Source: Hyphomicrobiales bacterium
GTDB lineage: Bacteria > Pseudomonadota > Alphaproteobacteria > Rhizobiales > Rhizobiaceae
Assembly: GCA_900471605.1 (NCBI GenBank)
Contig: UCEY01000064.1
Coordinates: forward strand, 1 to 64,000
Length of the DNA: 64,000 nt
Direction: 5' to 3'
Both the position numbers and the translations under genes were made by a program. Shown here one piece after another: positions 27,142 through 35,699 of this stretch. The notes below the pieces were generated by a model. The model made no database searches, had not been told where the DNA came from, and saw nothing but the letters and a program-made list of their open reading frames with translations. Each line of letters starts with the position of its first letter. The first letter of the stretch is position 1.

Positions 27142-27329
27142 CGTGGGATTGGGATGCGGTCCTGTGGCCGGATGACGGCCACAAGCGGGTTCTTGTGGCC
27201 GCCCCTTCGCTCGTGCCGGAAGCAGTCGAGGCGCCACTGGTGACCGCCTGAAAAAGCCGAAATCAATCGAATTTCCAGCAACGAAAAGCTTCGCCCACAG
27301 GCAGAGCCATTAATTCAAACGAGGATGTC

Positions 27330-27668
27330 ATGCCCAACATATGCGTCATTGCCCGGACGAACGGCGAACTGGAAACGATCGACATCGATGAATGGCCCGA
27401 CTTCCGCTCCATCCAGAAGGTCGTTGGCGGCATGTTTGCCCAGGTGCCCACCACCTTCCATATGGAATTCGACGAGACATGGGGAGCCGAGGCCGGAGAA
27501 CAGAAGACCGTTGTCTACTGTAACGAGATGGCCGCGTTGAAGGGCCTCGAACAGAACACCACTGGCATCGCCAGAACCATTAATCGGGAACTCGGAAGCA
27601 ACGGCCCTCTTCTTGGCGATCTCCTGATCGTGTCCGCCACGGAAGACTTCATGGCCCTGCAAGACTAG
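27330..27668 (+). CDS. DUF3846-like protein
   Basis: A 112-residue small protein that fits the DUF3846 pattern: SIQKVVGGMF early, VVYCNEMAALKGL in the middle and a closing LIVSATEDFMAL. Members are common on mobile elements and phages, and their function is unknown. It lies 188 bp downstream of the cytosine methyltransferase in the same direction. Confidence 0.65.
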   Translation: MPNICVIARTNGELETIDIDEWPDFRSIQKVVGGMFAQVPTTFHMEFDETWGAEAGEQKTVVYCNEMAALKGLEQNTTGIARTINRELGSNGPLLGDLLIVSATEDFMALQD

Positions 27669-27775
27669 CAACAGGGACGCAGGACATGATACTCCTCGAT
27701 ACCTCCGGACTTTGGTGGCGATGGCGGATCAGTCGAGGTTGCAACACGGCTTGCTTGTAGTTACGCATCGACATG

Positions 27776-28351
27776 ATGAAGAATCTGGCTGACCAACTCA
27801 AATCGTCTGGAATTACCGCGTGCACAGTGCACGAGGGCTCGCGCAGGGGTGGCGACACGCCAGACCATCAAAGCAAGCGGAAGGTGTACTACCAACTTCG
27901 AGCTGATCTTGGATTTGGGGTTTTATTGATCCATGAGACAAACAATGACGATGCCTGTCACCAATGCAAGGTGCTGGTAGAAGAAGCTGAGAACTTCCGG
28001 AAGCTGGGTTCATCCGGCTACGATGTTCCCAACGTGGCAGACGAGATCGTTGTAGTCACAGACCACCTTCATGCTGATGGTGAAAAGCGGGCCGCAGCAT
28101 TGATTGTGGAGCACATCTCAGGAAGTGGTCCATACAAGCCAGTGACGGAGACGCATTTGATTTCCAAAGCGGTCGAAAACGCGAAAAAGGGTCTCCAGGC
28201 GGAATATTATTCCTCGTGGGACAAGCTCGTTACGGCCGTCGCGAAGGCCGCGCCAATGGATCTTCAAGTGATCTTGTCCGACGACGGCCGCATCATGACC
28301 ATTGACCCGGAAAAGATCGGGCCGGGTAAGCAGTTGAAGTCGTTGATTTGA
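27776..28351 (+). CDS. Hypothetical protein
   Basis: A 191-residue protein starting at ATG 27776 (an adjacent ATG lies at 27773). It has mixed composition, with two Cys in CHQC that could bind a metal, and no membrane segment or signal peptide. I do not recognise a family. It follows the DUF3846 gene by about 107 bp in the same direction and is rather AT-rich for this window, which fits recent acquisition. Confidence 0.5.
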   Translation: MKNLADQLKSSGITACTVHEGSRRGGDTPDHQSKRKVYYQLRADLGFGVLLIHETNNDDACHQCKVLVEEAENFRKLGSSGYDVPNVADEIVVVTDHLHADGEKRAAALIVEHISGSGPYKPVTETHLISKAVENAKKGLQAEYYSSWDKLVTAVAKAAPMDLQVILSDDGRIMTIDPEKIGPGKQLKSLI

Positions 28352-28736
28352 AGGTCAAGCCTTCAACGCAAATTTGATAGTCAAATGCCAGAGTTGATCC
28401 GCGGTTGCCATGATCATCCCGTTCAACCCGGCGGATGCCCCGCTGTCGATCTCTGCCGCTCCGCGCGGAAGACAGCCCACCACATTCGCCCGACTTCGAA
28501 GAATGGCAGCCAAGGGCTGTAATCGCCTCTCAGGAAATGATGGTGATCTATGCGAGGCACAGTTTTCATGCCTTGACTTGTAACAACGTGCGTGCCGGGA
28601 CTACGACTTCGTTGACTGGCATTTTGGATGTGGACAACATCGTGCGTACGCACGCTGTCGTTGTCCTTTGCGGGGCTCGTGTTATCTTTCGCTTGAAGTC
28701 GAGTCCTTGCGCCATGATGGCAATATTGGAGGATCC
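28352..28736. other. Intergenic region before the MazG-like gene
   Basis: About 385 bp without a convincing gene. It contains a perfect 12-bp palindrome GTGCGTACGCAC at 28642-28653 and a related half-site GTGCGTG near 28588. TTGACT boxes at 28573 and 28612 could serve as promoter elements of the genes downstream. Confidence 0.4.
28642..28653. promoter_or_regulatory. Palindromic operator candidate
   Basis: GTGCGTACGCAC is a perfect palindrome about 84 bp upstream of the MazG-like gene's ATG and downstream of a TTGACT box at 28612. The HTH protein encoded in the downstream operon is one possible ligand; this is a guess. Confidence 0.35.
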
Positions 28737-29102
28737 ATGAGCAGCGGTACATTCCAAGCTCGAGTCCATGAATGGACAACGGCATGCTTCCCTCCCTCAG
28801 CGCAGTCCGACGTTTCCGAGCGAGCGCATCGCTTTCTGGAAGAAGCACTCGAACTTGTACAGGCCTCGAACTGCAGTCGGGAGGATGCTCTCGCGCTTGT
28901 CGAATACGTCTTTTCCCGTCCGGAAGGAGCAACATATCAGGAAGCCGGCGGCGTAATGGTGACGCTCGCGGCGCTATGCAACGCCCAGAGCGTCGACATG
29001 GATCGGGCGGGTGAGCTGGAGCTCTCACGGAACTGGTCAAGGATAGACAAGATCCGCGCCAAGCAGGCTGCGAAACCCCAGGGATCGGCGCTTCCGCAAT
29101 GA
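28737..29102 (+). CDS. MazG-like nucleotide pyrophosphohydrolase
   Basis: A 121-residue protein starting at ATG 28737 behind GGAGG. The helical pattern W-x-F followed by RAHRFLEEALELVQAS resembles the metal-binding EExxE-type helix of MazG and related all-alpha NTP pyrophosphatases, and the second acidic helix is in ELELSRNW. Such enzymes hydrolyse (d)NTPs and are used for house-cleaning or for altering nucleotide pools during phage attack. It may belong with the RelE-like/HTH-ImmA pair downstream or with the base-modification genes on the opposite strand. The assignment is moderate because only one motif is clear. Confidence 0.55.
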   Translation: MSSGTFQARVHEWTTACFPPSAQSDVSERAHRFLEEALELVQASNCSREDALALVEYVFSRPEGATYQEAGGVMVTLAALCNAQSVDMDRAGELELSRNWSRIDKIRAKQAAKPQGSALPQ

Positions 29103-29182
29103 AGACAGCAGACCGCCACGCCAGCGTCACGCAAGTCCCGGTCGCAAGAGTGCGACTCGAGGGCTGCAGATAGATACGCAGC

Positions 29183-29515
29183 ATGGGCATTCAGATTTCG
29201 TATGGCAGTTCGGAGCTGAAAGGTTGCTGTCTCGTCCTTGAGAGAGCCGAGCAGGTCTATGGAAGAACACTGGCCGACCGTCTCACGACGGCGATCGCTG
29301 AAGCCGAAGCATTCGACAATGCCGAGCAATGGCGTGATTTTCTTGGGGAGGACGTGATGTCGACGGCAACAAAATCCTTTCAAGTTTCGTTTGGTTCGGT
29401 GTACGTCGCATCCTTCGCGGCAATCGACAACCATCAGACAGTCAGTGCCTCCGGACAGGTGGACTGGTCCACGGTCGAATATTTGAAGCTGACGGAAATC
29501 TCGGGACAACAATGA
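29183..29515 (+). CDS. RelE/HigB-like toxin
   Basis: A 110-residue protein with the layout of HigB/RelE-type killer proteins: ISYGSSELKGCCLVLERA at the N terminus, YGRTLADRLTTAIAEAEAF as the helical hairpin, and a C-terminal beta part ending VEYLKLTEIS. These toxins cleave ribosome-bound mRNA. Its stop overlaps the start of the HTH-ImmA gene by 4 bp, the toxin-first order typical of higBA modules. Catalytic residues of RelE toxins are poorly conserved, so activity cannot be judged from sequence. Confidence 0.55.
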   Translation: MGIQISYGSSELKGCCLVLERAEQVYGRTLADRLTTAIAEAEAFDNAEQWRDFLGEDVMSTATKSFQVSFGSVYVASFAAIDNHQTVSASGQVDWSTVEYLKLTEISGQQ

Positions 29516-30609
29516 TGGACGAGCGCTCGACACCCGACTGGTTTTCGAAGCCCGGCGACTCCATCCGCGCTGTCATGCAGAAGCGGGGCATAGCCGCAGC
29601 CGATCTGGCCCGTCATCTCGACGGTGGCATGGTCCGCGTCCGAATGCTTCTCGACGGAACCGGGTCCATTGATGAGAGCACCGCAGTCGGACTCACCTCG
29701 GTGCTCGGTGCGAACACGAAGTTCTGGCTCAAGCGCCAGGAGAACTTCGATGCCGCGATCGACCGTGCCGTGGAGCGGATCTGCTCAGAGGAAGATGAGG
29801 ACGTGATCCTCTCCATTCCGGCACCTGGCCCTAAACCCAAAGGCAAGCTCTCGGCTGAACGGAAGGCCGAGGAGGTTCGCCGCCGCCTCGTCTATTTCAA
29901 CGTCCCGACGATCAATTCATGGACGACGCGCTACGGCCGACTTGTCAGCGACACCGACTTCAGGAAGTCAACCGCCTTTTCGTCAAACGACGATGCCACC
30001 CTACTGTGGCTCCGCCGTGGCGAACTCGAATCCGACATGGTCAATACTCGAGCCTGGCAGCCTGGCAACCTCGAAGACCGCCTCGCGGCTATCCGCAAGC
30101 TGTCACAGGTCAGACACCCCCAGAGCTTCCTTCCGAAGCTACGTGAACTCTGCGCGGAAGCAGGGGTCGCCCTTGTCGTCGTGAAGGCACCGAAGCGCTG
30201 CCGCGCGAGCGGTGCTGCACGCATGGTCGATCCGGACAAGGCGATGCTCCTTCTGAGCTTCAGATATCGGACGGACGACCAGTTCTGGTTCACCGTCTTC
30301 CACGAAATCGGACACCTCCTTCTGCACAAGGCGCATACCTTCCTCGACAGCGACGAAACGCCCTTCGACGACAAGGAGAAGGAAGCGAACGAATTCGCGG
30401 AAGGATGCATCATTCCTGAAAACCGTGCCTCGGAGTTCGAACGCCTAGGCACCGACAGGGATTCCATCCTCCGCTTCAGCGTATCCCTGGGAATCGCCGC
30501 AGGTCTGACCGTGGGGCAGATGCAGCATCGCGGCATGCTCCCAAGGGAGAAGATGAACCGCCTCAAGCGTACCTGGACCTGGGAGCAGATCGACCCCGCT
30601 CTGATCTAG
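29512..30609 (+). CDS. HTH-ImmA/IrrE metallopeptidase fusion, HigA-like antitoxin
   Basis: A 365-residue protein. The N terminus (about residues 15-80) is an Xre-type helix-turn-helix (IAAADLARHLDGGM, followed by ALTSVLGANTKFW-like sequence typical of HigA). The C-terminal part is an ImmA/IrrE zinc peptidase with HEIGH at residues 264-268 and the third-ligand helix EKEANEFAEG (near residue 294). ImmA-type enzymes cleave repressors, so this fusion could regulate its own operon by proteolysis. It overlaps the RelE-like gene by 4 bp, indicating translational coupling, and would act as the antitoxin and regulator. Confidence 0.8.
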   Translation: MMDERSTPDWFSKPGDSIRAVMQKRGIAAADLARHLDGGMVRVRMLLDGTGSIDESTAVGLTSVLGANTKFWLKRQENFDAAIDRAVERICSEEDEDVILSIPAPGPKPKGKLSAERKAEEVRRRLVYFNVPTINSWTTRYGRLVSDTDFRKSTAFSSNDDATLLWLRRGELESDMVNTRAWQPGNLEDRLAAIRKLSQVRHPQSFLPKLRELCAEAGVALVVVKAPKRCRASGAARMVDPDKAMLLLSFRYRTDDQFWFTVFHEIGHLLLHKAHTFLDSDETPFDDKEKEANEFAEGCIIPENRASEFERLGTDRDSILRFSVSLGIAAGLTVGQMQHRGMLPREKMNRLKRTWTWEQIDPALI

Positions 30610-30621
30610 CGGGTAACCGAT

Positions 30622-31539
30622 CTAACCTGTGTAGTGGACGAAGCGTGCGGGGCTCTTCTGCCAGTTGCAGAGGGCATCCTCCATGACCGCCATGCCCACA
30701 CCTAGATCCTTGTCGAGATCGTCGAGCCACGATTGAAGGCTCTTGTCCGATTTCTTGTTTGCGCCGGGACCAAGAAAAAGCAACCGCGCTCCAGCAGCAG
30801 GTCCAGTCGCGTCTTTGAGGTAGGCTGAGGCTGCTTCAATCGGCGCGATCTTGTATCGACCAATGAGCGCCAGATAGTCGAACCGGGCCAATCGGCCAAA
30901 CGTCGTCACGTTCATGCTGTTGAATAGAGCATCGAAGATCACGCCCGGATCATTGCCCTGTCGGCGCACGGTATCCGCGAAAAAGCGCTTGTGCCCGCCT
31001 GCACCGATCCACGCCAGGTAGCTGGTCAGAACCCTGCCGAAGCTCCGATGGGAATTCGGAAGGAGGGTCTCGTACTTGCGATGATTTCCAAATTTCCCAC
31101 GGATGCGGAGACGGTTTTTCGCCAGCCAGTCGATCATCGCCTGGGGATTAGCCGAGACCGTCTTCCAATCCCAGGTCCCTTGCCCAAGCTTGCCATATAC
31201 ATCCTGCAGCCGTTGCCAGCCGGATGTCGATGGACGGGCAAAATGCGTCATAAGGAATATCAGCCAGGCTGCCTCCTCTACATCGTCATTCTGGAGATGA
31301 TAGGCGACCGCTCTTTCCGCATCGAACATTCCCGAATTTGGATCGGCCTTCGCGGGAGGAACGGCCTTTTCCTGCACACGTTGATAGTAGTCCTCACGCC
31401 GAAGGCTTGCGATGAACTGCCAGGCAAGGGTCTCGCGTGCGGCGTCCGCCGCAATTCCCGGCATCGCCCGCGTGTTTCGAGCGTGTCGGTGCAACGCGTC
31501 AGCCAATCTCTTCTGTTCATCCAGCCGTGTTGGCCACAT
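30622..31539 (-). CDS. Alpha-glutamyl/putrescinyl thymine pyrophosphorylase clade 3 family protein
   Basis: A 305-residue protein starting at ATG 31539 (GGAG eight bases upstream; ATG 31584 is an alternative). It matches the clade 3 pattern: NDDVEEAAWLIFLMTHFARP, then GWQRLQDVYGKLGQGTWDW, then FGNHRKYETL, ARFDYLALIGR, and the diagnostic tail GVGMAVMEDALCNWQKSP. Related clades act on hydroxymethyl-pyrimidine in phage DNA hypermodification (kinase or transferase steps), while clade 3 itself is not characterised as far as I know. It overlaps the thymidylate-synthase-like gene by 23 bp in the same operon, pointing to a nucleotide- or DNA-base-modification pathway. Confidence 0.8.
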   Translation of the reverse strand: MWPTRLDEQKRLADALHRHARNTRAMPGIAADAARETLAWQFIASLRREDYYQRVQEKAVPPAKADPNSGMFDAERAVAYHLQNDDVEEAAWLIFLMTHFARPSTSGWQRLQDVYGKLGQGTWDWKTVSANPQAMIDWLAKNRLRIRGKFGNHRKYETLLPNSHRSFGRVLTSYLAWIGAGGHKRFFADTVRRQGNDPGVIFDALFNSMNVTTFGRLARFDYLALIGRYKIAPIEAASAYLKDATGPAAGARLLFLGPGANKKSDKSLQSWLDDLDKDLGVGMAVMEDALCNWQKSPARFVHYTG

Positions 31540-32671
31540 TCGACTTATCTCCGTTGGCTGCCGCCGCCGGTCCTCCGACAACACGCATGCGCCTGCGGCG
31601 CAAAAGGAATTTCGCGAAGAACTCGTGCTCGAATTCTGCTTTCAGGCGATCAAGCCTCTCAAGATTCGTCGATTGACGGAGGCGCGTCGCCCAATACACC
31701 TGTACCAATCGCATGATATCCGCCCAATAGGGCTGGTCGAACTCGTCCGACGCGACGATCTCCTTCCCCTCACGGATCCGCTGCTCGACTTCAATGACTT
31801 TCGCCGCCATTGCGAACGGATCGCCTGACGGCATCGGGGGCATGACCTCCGTCCGCTGCCATCCCTCGTCGACATAGGCCTGCATGGAGGCGGCACTGCC
31901 GTCATAGAAGTGCATGCTCCCCACGTAATGGTAATATTCCCCGAGTTCGCATCCGAGTCGTCTTGCCATCATTTCCTGAAGCATAGTGAAGCAGAAGACG
32001 TCATGCGGCAGCCCGAGATACGCATCGTTCGAGCGCATCGTAACGGACATATGCAAGGATCCGCCGCGGATGAAGAACTGCATCGTAGTGGTGCAGGGGA
32101 TTTCCTTGAAGCGCTTGGTGATGTCGGATGCGTCGAAAAGCTGGATGACGGCACGTTTCGATGTCGCATTCTTCTCGAGCAGTTCCACGACGTTGCGGAT
32201 CTGATTGATATCTCCACGCATTGCATGCAGTCGCGGCCCGTACGCACCATGTATGACCCCGTCCTCGGCGTCCTCCCGGTATCTGCCGATGTAGGGCTCA
32301 ATGAATTCGAGCTTGTCGGAGCCATGAAGATACCACAGGAGTTCGCCCAACGCGGAAAACGGCTTCCCTCGATCCTGGGATCGGCTGACCCTGGCTAGAG
32401 GATTTTTCAGCCGAAGCGTAACGCCAAGGAGCTCTCGCAGCCCTCCCCTGGTCCCATCCGCCCCAACACCCTCTTCGAGCAATCGTGGGTAGAGAGCCAT
32501 CAGAAGATCATCGATTCCTTCCTGTTCGATTTCCACGTTCGCCCTCGAATCCTTGAACACGGCAATCGTATGTAGGACTTGAAAGATTTCAACCACGCGT
32601 CGTGTCTTCGAAGAGAAAAATGAGGTGAAAGTCCTCCGACGGTCACTGATATCTGCGCACAACAGTCCCAT
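31517..32671 (-). CDS. Thymidylate synthase homologue, predicted cytidylate-specific
   Basis: A 384-residue member of the thymidylate synthase fold family. The catalytic Cys 193 lies in IPCTTTMQF, Arg 213 in MRSND, and His 254 and Tyr 256 in SMHFY, matching E. coli ThyA Cys146, Arg166, His207 and Tyr209. The substrate-discriminating Asn177 is replaced by Asp 224 (LPHDV), the change seen in T4 dCMP hydroxymethylase. I therefore predict a (d)CMP methylase or hydroxymethylase rather than a dUMP enzyme. His147 is Thr here. The start is unsure: ATG 32671 overlaps DUF6634, and GTG 32596 is possible. The C-terminal extension is Arg-rich. It overlaps the clade 3 pyrophosphorylase-like gene. Confidence 0.85.
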   Translation of the reverse strand: MGLLCADISDRRRTFTSFFSSKTRRVVEIFQVLHTIAVFKDSRANVEIEQEGIDDLLMALYPRLLEEGVGADGTRGGLRELLGVTLRLKNPLARVSRSQDRGKPFSALGELLWYLHGSDKLEFIEPYIGRYREDAEDGVIHGAYGPRLHAMRGDINQIRNVVELLEKNATSKRAVIQLFDASDITKRFKEIPCTTTMQFFIRGGSLHMSVTMRSNDAYLGLPHDVFCFTMLQEMMARRLGCELGEYYHYVGSMHFYDGSAASMQAYVDEGWQRTEVMPPMPSGDPFAMAAKVIEVEQRIREGKEIVASDEFDQPYWADIMRLVQVYWATRLRQSTNLERLDRLKAEFEHEFFAKFLLRRRRMRVVGGPAAAANGDKSNVANTAG

Positions 32672-32942
32672 CGAGCCGATACCAGCGGCTCAAGGTCCGG
32701 GCCACTCCCTGTTCGGTGTCGAGATAGAAGACCTGACTTGTCGTTATCTCGCGGCCGGACCTCAGCTTCGGATGTCCCTCCACGATGCCACTGAGGATCC
32801 CGACGGACTGTGGGATCACGCGATGAGCAAACAAGATTGGCGCTTCGGCAAAGTCTATGGAAGCGAGGGATCCCGCCTCCGCGAGCCGGAGGTCATCGAC
32901 GAGCCGGGCTAGCAGATCTGAAGGTGCGTACTGTAATTTCAT
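32643..32942 (-). CDS. DUF6634 family protein
   Basis: A 99-residue protein typical of rhizobial DUF6634: an N-terminal LLARLVDDLRLAEAG helix, then VIPQSVGILSGIVEGHP, then TTSQVFYLDTEQGVARTLSR and a final WYRLDG. The family is of unknown function and is frequently found on rhizobial mobile DNA. It starts at ATG 32942 and its 3' end overlaps the thymidylate-synthase-like frame by 29 bp, so it is probably the first gene of that three-gene unit, or the middle gene if the protease genes 82 bp upstream are co-transcribed. Confidence 0.75.
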   Translation of the reverse strand: MKLQYAPSDLLARLVDDLRLAEAGSLASIDFAEAPILFAHRVIPQSVGILSGIVEGHPKLRSGREITTSQVFYLDTEQGVARTLSRWYRLDGTVVRRYQ

Positions 32943-33024
32943 GAGGGGATCCTTGGTACTGTGGATGATAGCGATGCGACAGCATTGAGCAGGATCGCCC
33001 GGAGATCAGCGCCGGGCTCTGTGT

Positions 33025-34887
33025 TCATTCCCGATGAGAGTGGGCGAGAATTTCACGGATCCGATCCCCGGTCAGCACCTCGGTACCGGTGAGAGATTCG
33101 ACGATTAGTTCCAGACCGTCGCGACGGCGCTCTATGATGGAAATCGAGCGTTCTAGTTCGTCTGAAAGCAGCTCCTCAACCAGCTTTCTGATCGCCGGAT
33201 TGGAATTGCGCAGCTCCGCAAGGTCCTCGTGCGTCTCCGCATGGTGATATGTCAGCGCTCCCATACCGAGGCAACCGACCATTATCGTCGCGAGATCAGT
33301 GGCCCGTTTCAGATCGGAGCCGTGCCCTCCACCCGCTCCACTATACGGCTGCCCTAGAACGACCATTTCGGCTGCCATCCCCCCGAAAAGCATGGCAATC
33401 TCATTGCGGTACGAGCTTTCCGGACGATGACGGTTTGCGCTCACGGTCCATTCCACATAGCCGAGGCTGTCGCCGCGCGCCGGAACCTCCTGTGGGACAA
33501 CGATCGCGGTGATGGAACCGAAATCAAGTTCAAGACCGACGATCGCGTGACCCGCTTCGTGAAAAGCGGATGCTCTCCTTATTTCTAGCGGAATCACCAG
33601 GACGGGTGGCGAAACCGCGGCTAGGTCACGGGCTTCGACCTTTCGGCGATCCCGCCTCGCCACTCTGCGGGCATCTCTGGCAAGTTGCGCGATATCGGCA
33701 CCCGAATACCCGGTGGTCGCCCGCGCTGCGGCGGCGAGCGCCTCTGCGGGTAGATCGGCCCCCAGATGGAGCGACATGATCGCCCGCCTGTCATCAAGGT
33801 CGGGAAGCCCGACGACGACGTGCCTGTCCAGTCGTCCCGGCCTTCGCAGCGCGGGATCGATGCTTTCCGCGTGGTTGGTGGCTGCGATGACGACGACCCC
33901 TTCGCGGGCTGTCGAGCCGTCCATTGCTTCAAGGACCCCGTTGACCACCTGCACGCCATAGCTCGCATTGCTGCCGGAGAACTTCGAGCGGTCGCCCAGC
34001 GCGTCGAATTCGTCGATGAAAAGAATGGAGGGCCGCGCATCCGCGGCCTCTCGGAAGCTCTTTCTCATAGCCTTCAAAAAATCACCGAGATGCCCGGCCG
34101 CCTGCCATTGCGCTGCGGATGTCGTGATCAGTTTGGCTCCACAAGTCCGAGCAACGGCCCCCGCGAACATGGATTTTCCGACACCGGGTGGCCCGCTGAG
34201 GAGAAGGCCGCGGTCAACGTCCGACCAAAGGATGGTTCCGGCTTTCCAGTCTCCAAGATCGACGGCAAGATTGAGAGCCCAATCCTTGGCCTGTCCGAAG
34301 CCAGGCAGATCCTCTATCCGCAGTCCGCTGACCTCTGGTCTAGGCTCCTGCTCCTTCGAGGCTTTCAGCCGCGAAAGAACAGTATCGATCGACCGACCCT
34401 TTCGGAATGCGGAGAACATGACATCGGCCGGATATTCGAGAAGGGCCTTCGCGTCTTTTGTCGACGCGCGGATTCCCGTTGCCGACAATATCGCCGCGGC
34501 CAGGTGGGTGGGACGGATTTCACCGACAGGAACGATGCGGTCGAGAGCGATCGCGATTTTGGGTGGAATGACCGCATCGTGGGGAATGATCACGACCACC
34601 GCCGTTTTCGTTGCAAGGTTTTCCTCGATATCCTCCCAGAGATATCCGGAGCGAGCGGACTCCACCACCATGGTCGCGTGATACACCTCCGCAAGACCTG
34701 CGGTCATGAGGACGGATCTGGCTGCGTCCTTGTACGGCAGCGGCTGCTCCCCTTTCGGCAGCAGGAGACCGACCGTGGCATCGCTCTGGAGGAAGACCCG
34801 TCCCCGTCGAAGCGCGGCATTCACCGCGAAGGTGCGGGCCATCACGCCGACTGTCTTTGCGTTGTCGGCGAACTGGTTGAGGTTCAT
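33025..34887 (-). CDS. Soluble FtsH-like AAA ATPase/M41 zinc protease
   Basis: A 620-residue protein. The AAA module has Walker A GPPGVGKS (232-239), Walker B FIDEFDA (290-296) and the arginine-finger region RRPGRLDR (349-355). The M41 peptidase has HEAGH (443-447) and a third zinc ligand, Asp 525, in SDLKRATDLA. Unlike FtsH it has no membrane segments; its first 180 residues form an unknown cytosolic domain that may select substrates. It starts at ATG 34887, overlapping the upstream small-nuclease-like gene by 4 bp (ATGA), so the two are translated together. Such ATP-driven proteases on mobile DNA may act as regulated effectors, an inference here. Confidence 0.85.
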   Translation of the reverse strand: MNLNQFADNAKTVGVMARTFAVNAALRRGRVFLQSDATVGLLLPKGEQPLPYKDAARSVLMTAGLAEVYHATMVVESARSGYLWEDIEENLATKTAVVVIIPHDAVIPPKIAIALDRIVPVGEIRPTHLAAAILSATGIRASTKDAKALLEYPADVMFSAFRKGRSIDTVLSRLKASKEQEPRPEVSGLRIEDLPGFGQAKDWALNLAVDLGDWKAGTILWSDVDRGLLLSGPPGVGKSMFAGAVARTCGAKLITTSAAQWQAAGHLGDFLKAMRKSFREAADARPSILFIDEFDALGDRSKFSGSNASYGVQVVNGVLEAMDGSTAREGVVVIAATNHAESIDPALRRPGRLDRHVVVGLPDLDDRRAIMSLHLGADLPAEALAAAARATTGYSGADIAQLARDARRVARRDRRKVEARDLAAVSPPVLVIPLEIRRASAFHEAGHAIVGLELDFGSITAIVVPQEVPARGDSLGYVEWTVSANRHRPESSYRNEIAMLFGGMAAEMVVLGQPYSGAGGGHGSDLKRATDLATIMVGCLGMGALTYHHAETHEDLAELRNSNPAIRKLVEELLSDELERSISIIERRRDGLELIVESLTGTEVLTGDRIREILAHSHRE

Positions 34888-35498
34888 CGCGATGCCCCCA
34901 GGTCCATTCGGCGAACAACCGTATCCGGTCCTATGAGGGCCTCGTCGAGTTCTATGGAAACGATGCGCTGGAGAATGAGCGCCGCAAGTCCTGCGACGGG
35001 AGCGATTTCGCGGAACAGTGACAATCCTTCGGCTACGCTGAAAGATCCGACCTCGTCGAGTGCGGCGATCACTCTGATGCGGTCACCCAGGGGGCATTTG
35101 TAGGCACCGTACCTCAGAAGGTCGCGAGCGTTGCGAAGACGCCATCCTTGCTCCCGCTCCTCGCGACCGACACACCGATAGGCGTAACCTGCCTGAGCCG
35201 CAGCAGCAGCCAACCACGGATCGCCCCCCTCGCTTGCGTCAACAAGGCGCTGCGGCCCCGCCGTGTAGCTAACGAGGAAATCGGGCTTGTGTCGGAAATC
35301 ATCCAGGTGCAATTCCAGCGGCAGGCATTCCCAGGATTCGACGTCAGGATCGACATCCAGGAGACAACCCAGATCCCTTGCTGCGCGTGATCTGAACAGC
35401 GGGACACCAATGCAGTTGATCGTGGCTTTGGGGGCAAACGAAGCAGTCGTGACCGACGGCAAGGTGCTGCCGCGGCTGGAGGAACTCTCGATACGCAT
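34884..35498 (-). CDS. TnsA-fold-like protein paired with the AAA protease
   Basis: A 204-residue protein that resembles the PD-(D/E)XK core of TnsA-like nucleases: RAARDLGCLLDVDPDVESWE as the first helix and strand, then HKPDFLVSY with an Asp, but the expected Lys motif is replaced by LVDASEG. The C-terminal 80 residues form a helical domain rich in Leu and Arg (RDLLRYGAYKCPLGDRIRV). Its stop overlaps the AAA protease start by 4 bp. It may be an inactive fold used for binding or a nuclease with altered chemistry. The start at ATG 35498 has no strong Shine-Dalgarno, so a later start is possible. Confidence 0.55.
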   Translation of the reverse strand: MRIESSSSRGSTLPSVTTASFAPKATINCIGVPLFRSRAARDLGCLLDVDPDVESWECLPLELHLDDFRHKPDFLVSYTAGPQRLVDASEGGDPWLAAAAAQAGYAYRCVGREEREQGWRLRNARDLLRYGAYKCPLGDRIRVIAALDEVGSFSVAEGLSLFREIAPVAGLAALILQRIVSIELDEALIGPDTVVRRMDLGASR

Positions 35499-35699
35499 GA
35501 CAAATCCATAGACAGAGTGAAGACAGCCGCGGCGGCGGCATGGACATCAACGTTGTCGAGGTTGTCGGTGATCGAGCTTCATGAAAGGAACGGATAGTGA
35601 ACAAAATCCGCGACGTCAACCGGTATTATCGTACCGGTCCTATTTAGATGATCGGGTCATTAGTTAGGGGTAATGGAAACATCAGTGAGCAACATTGGC

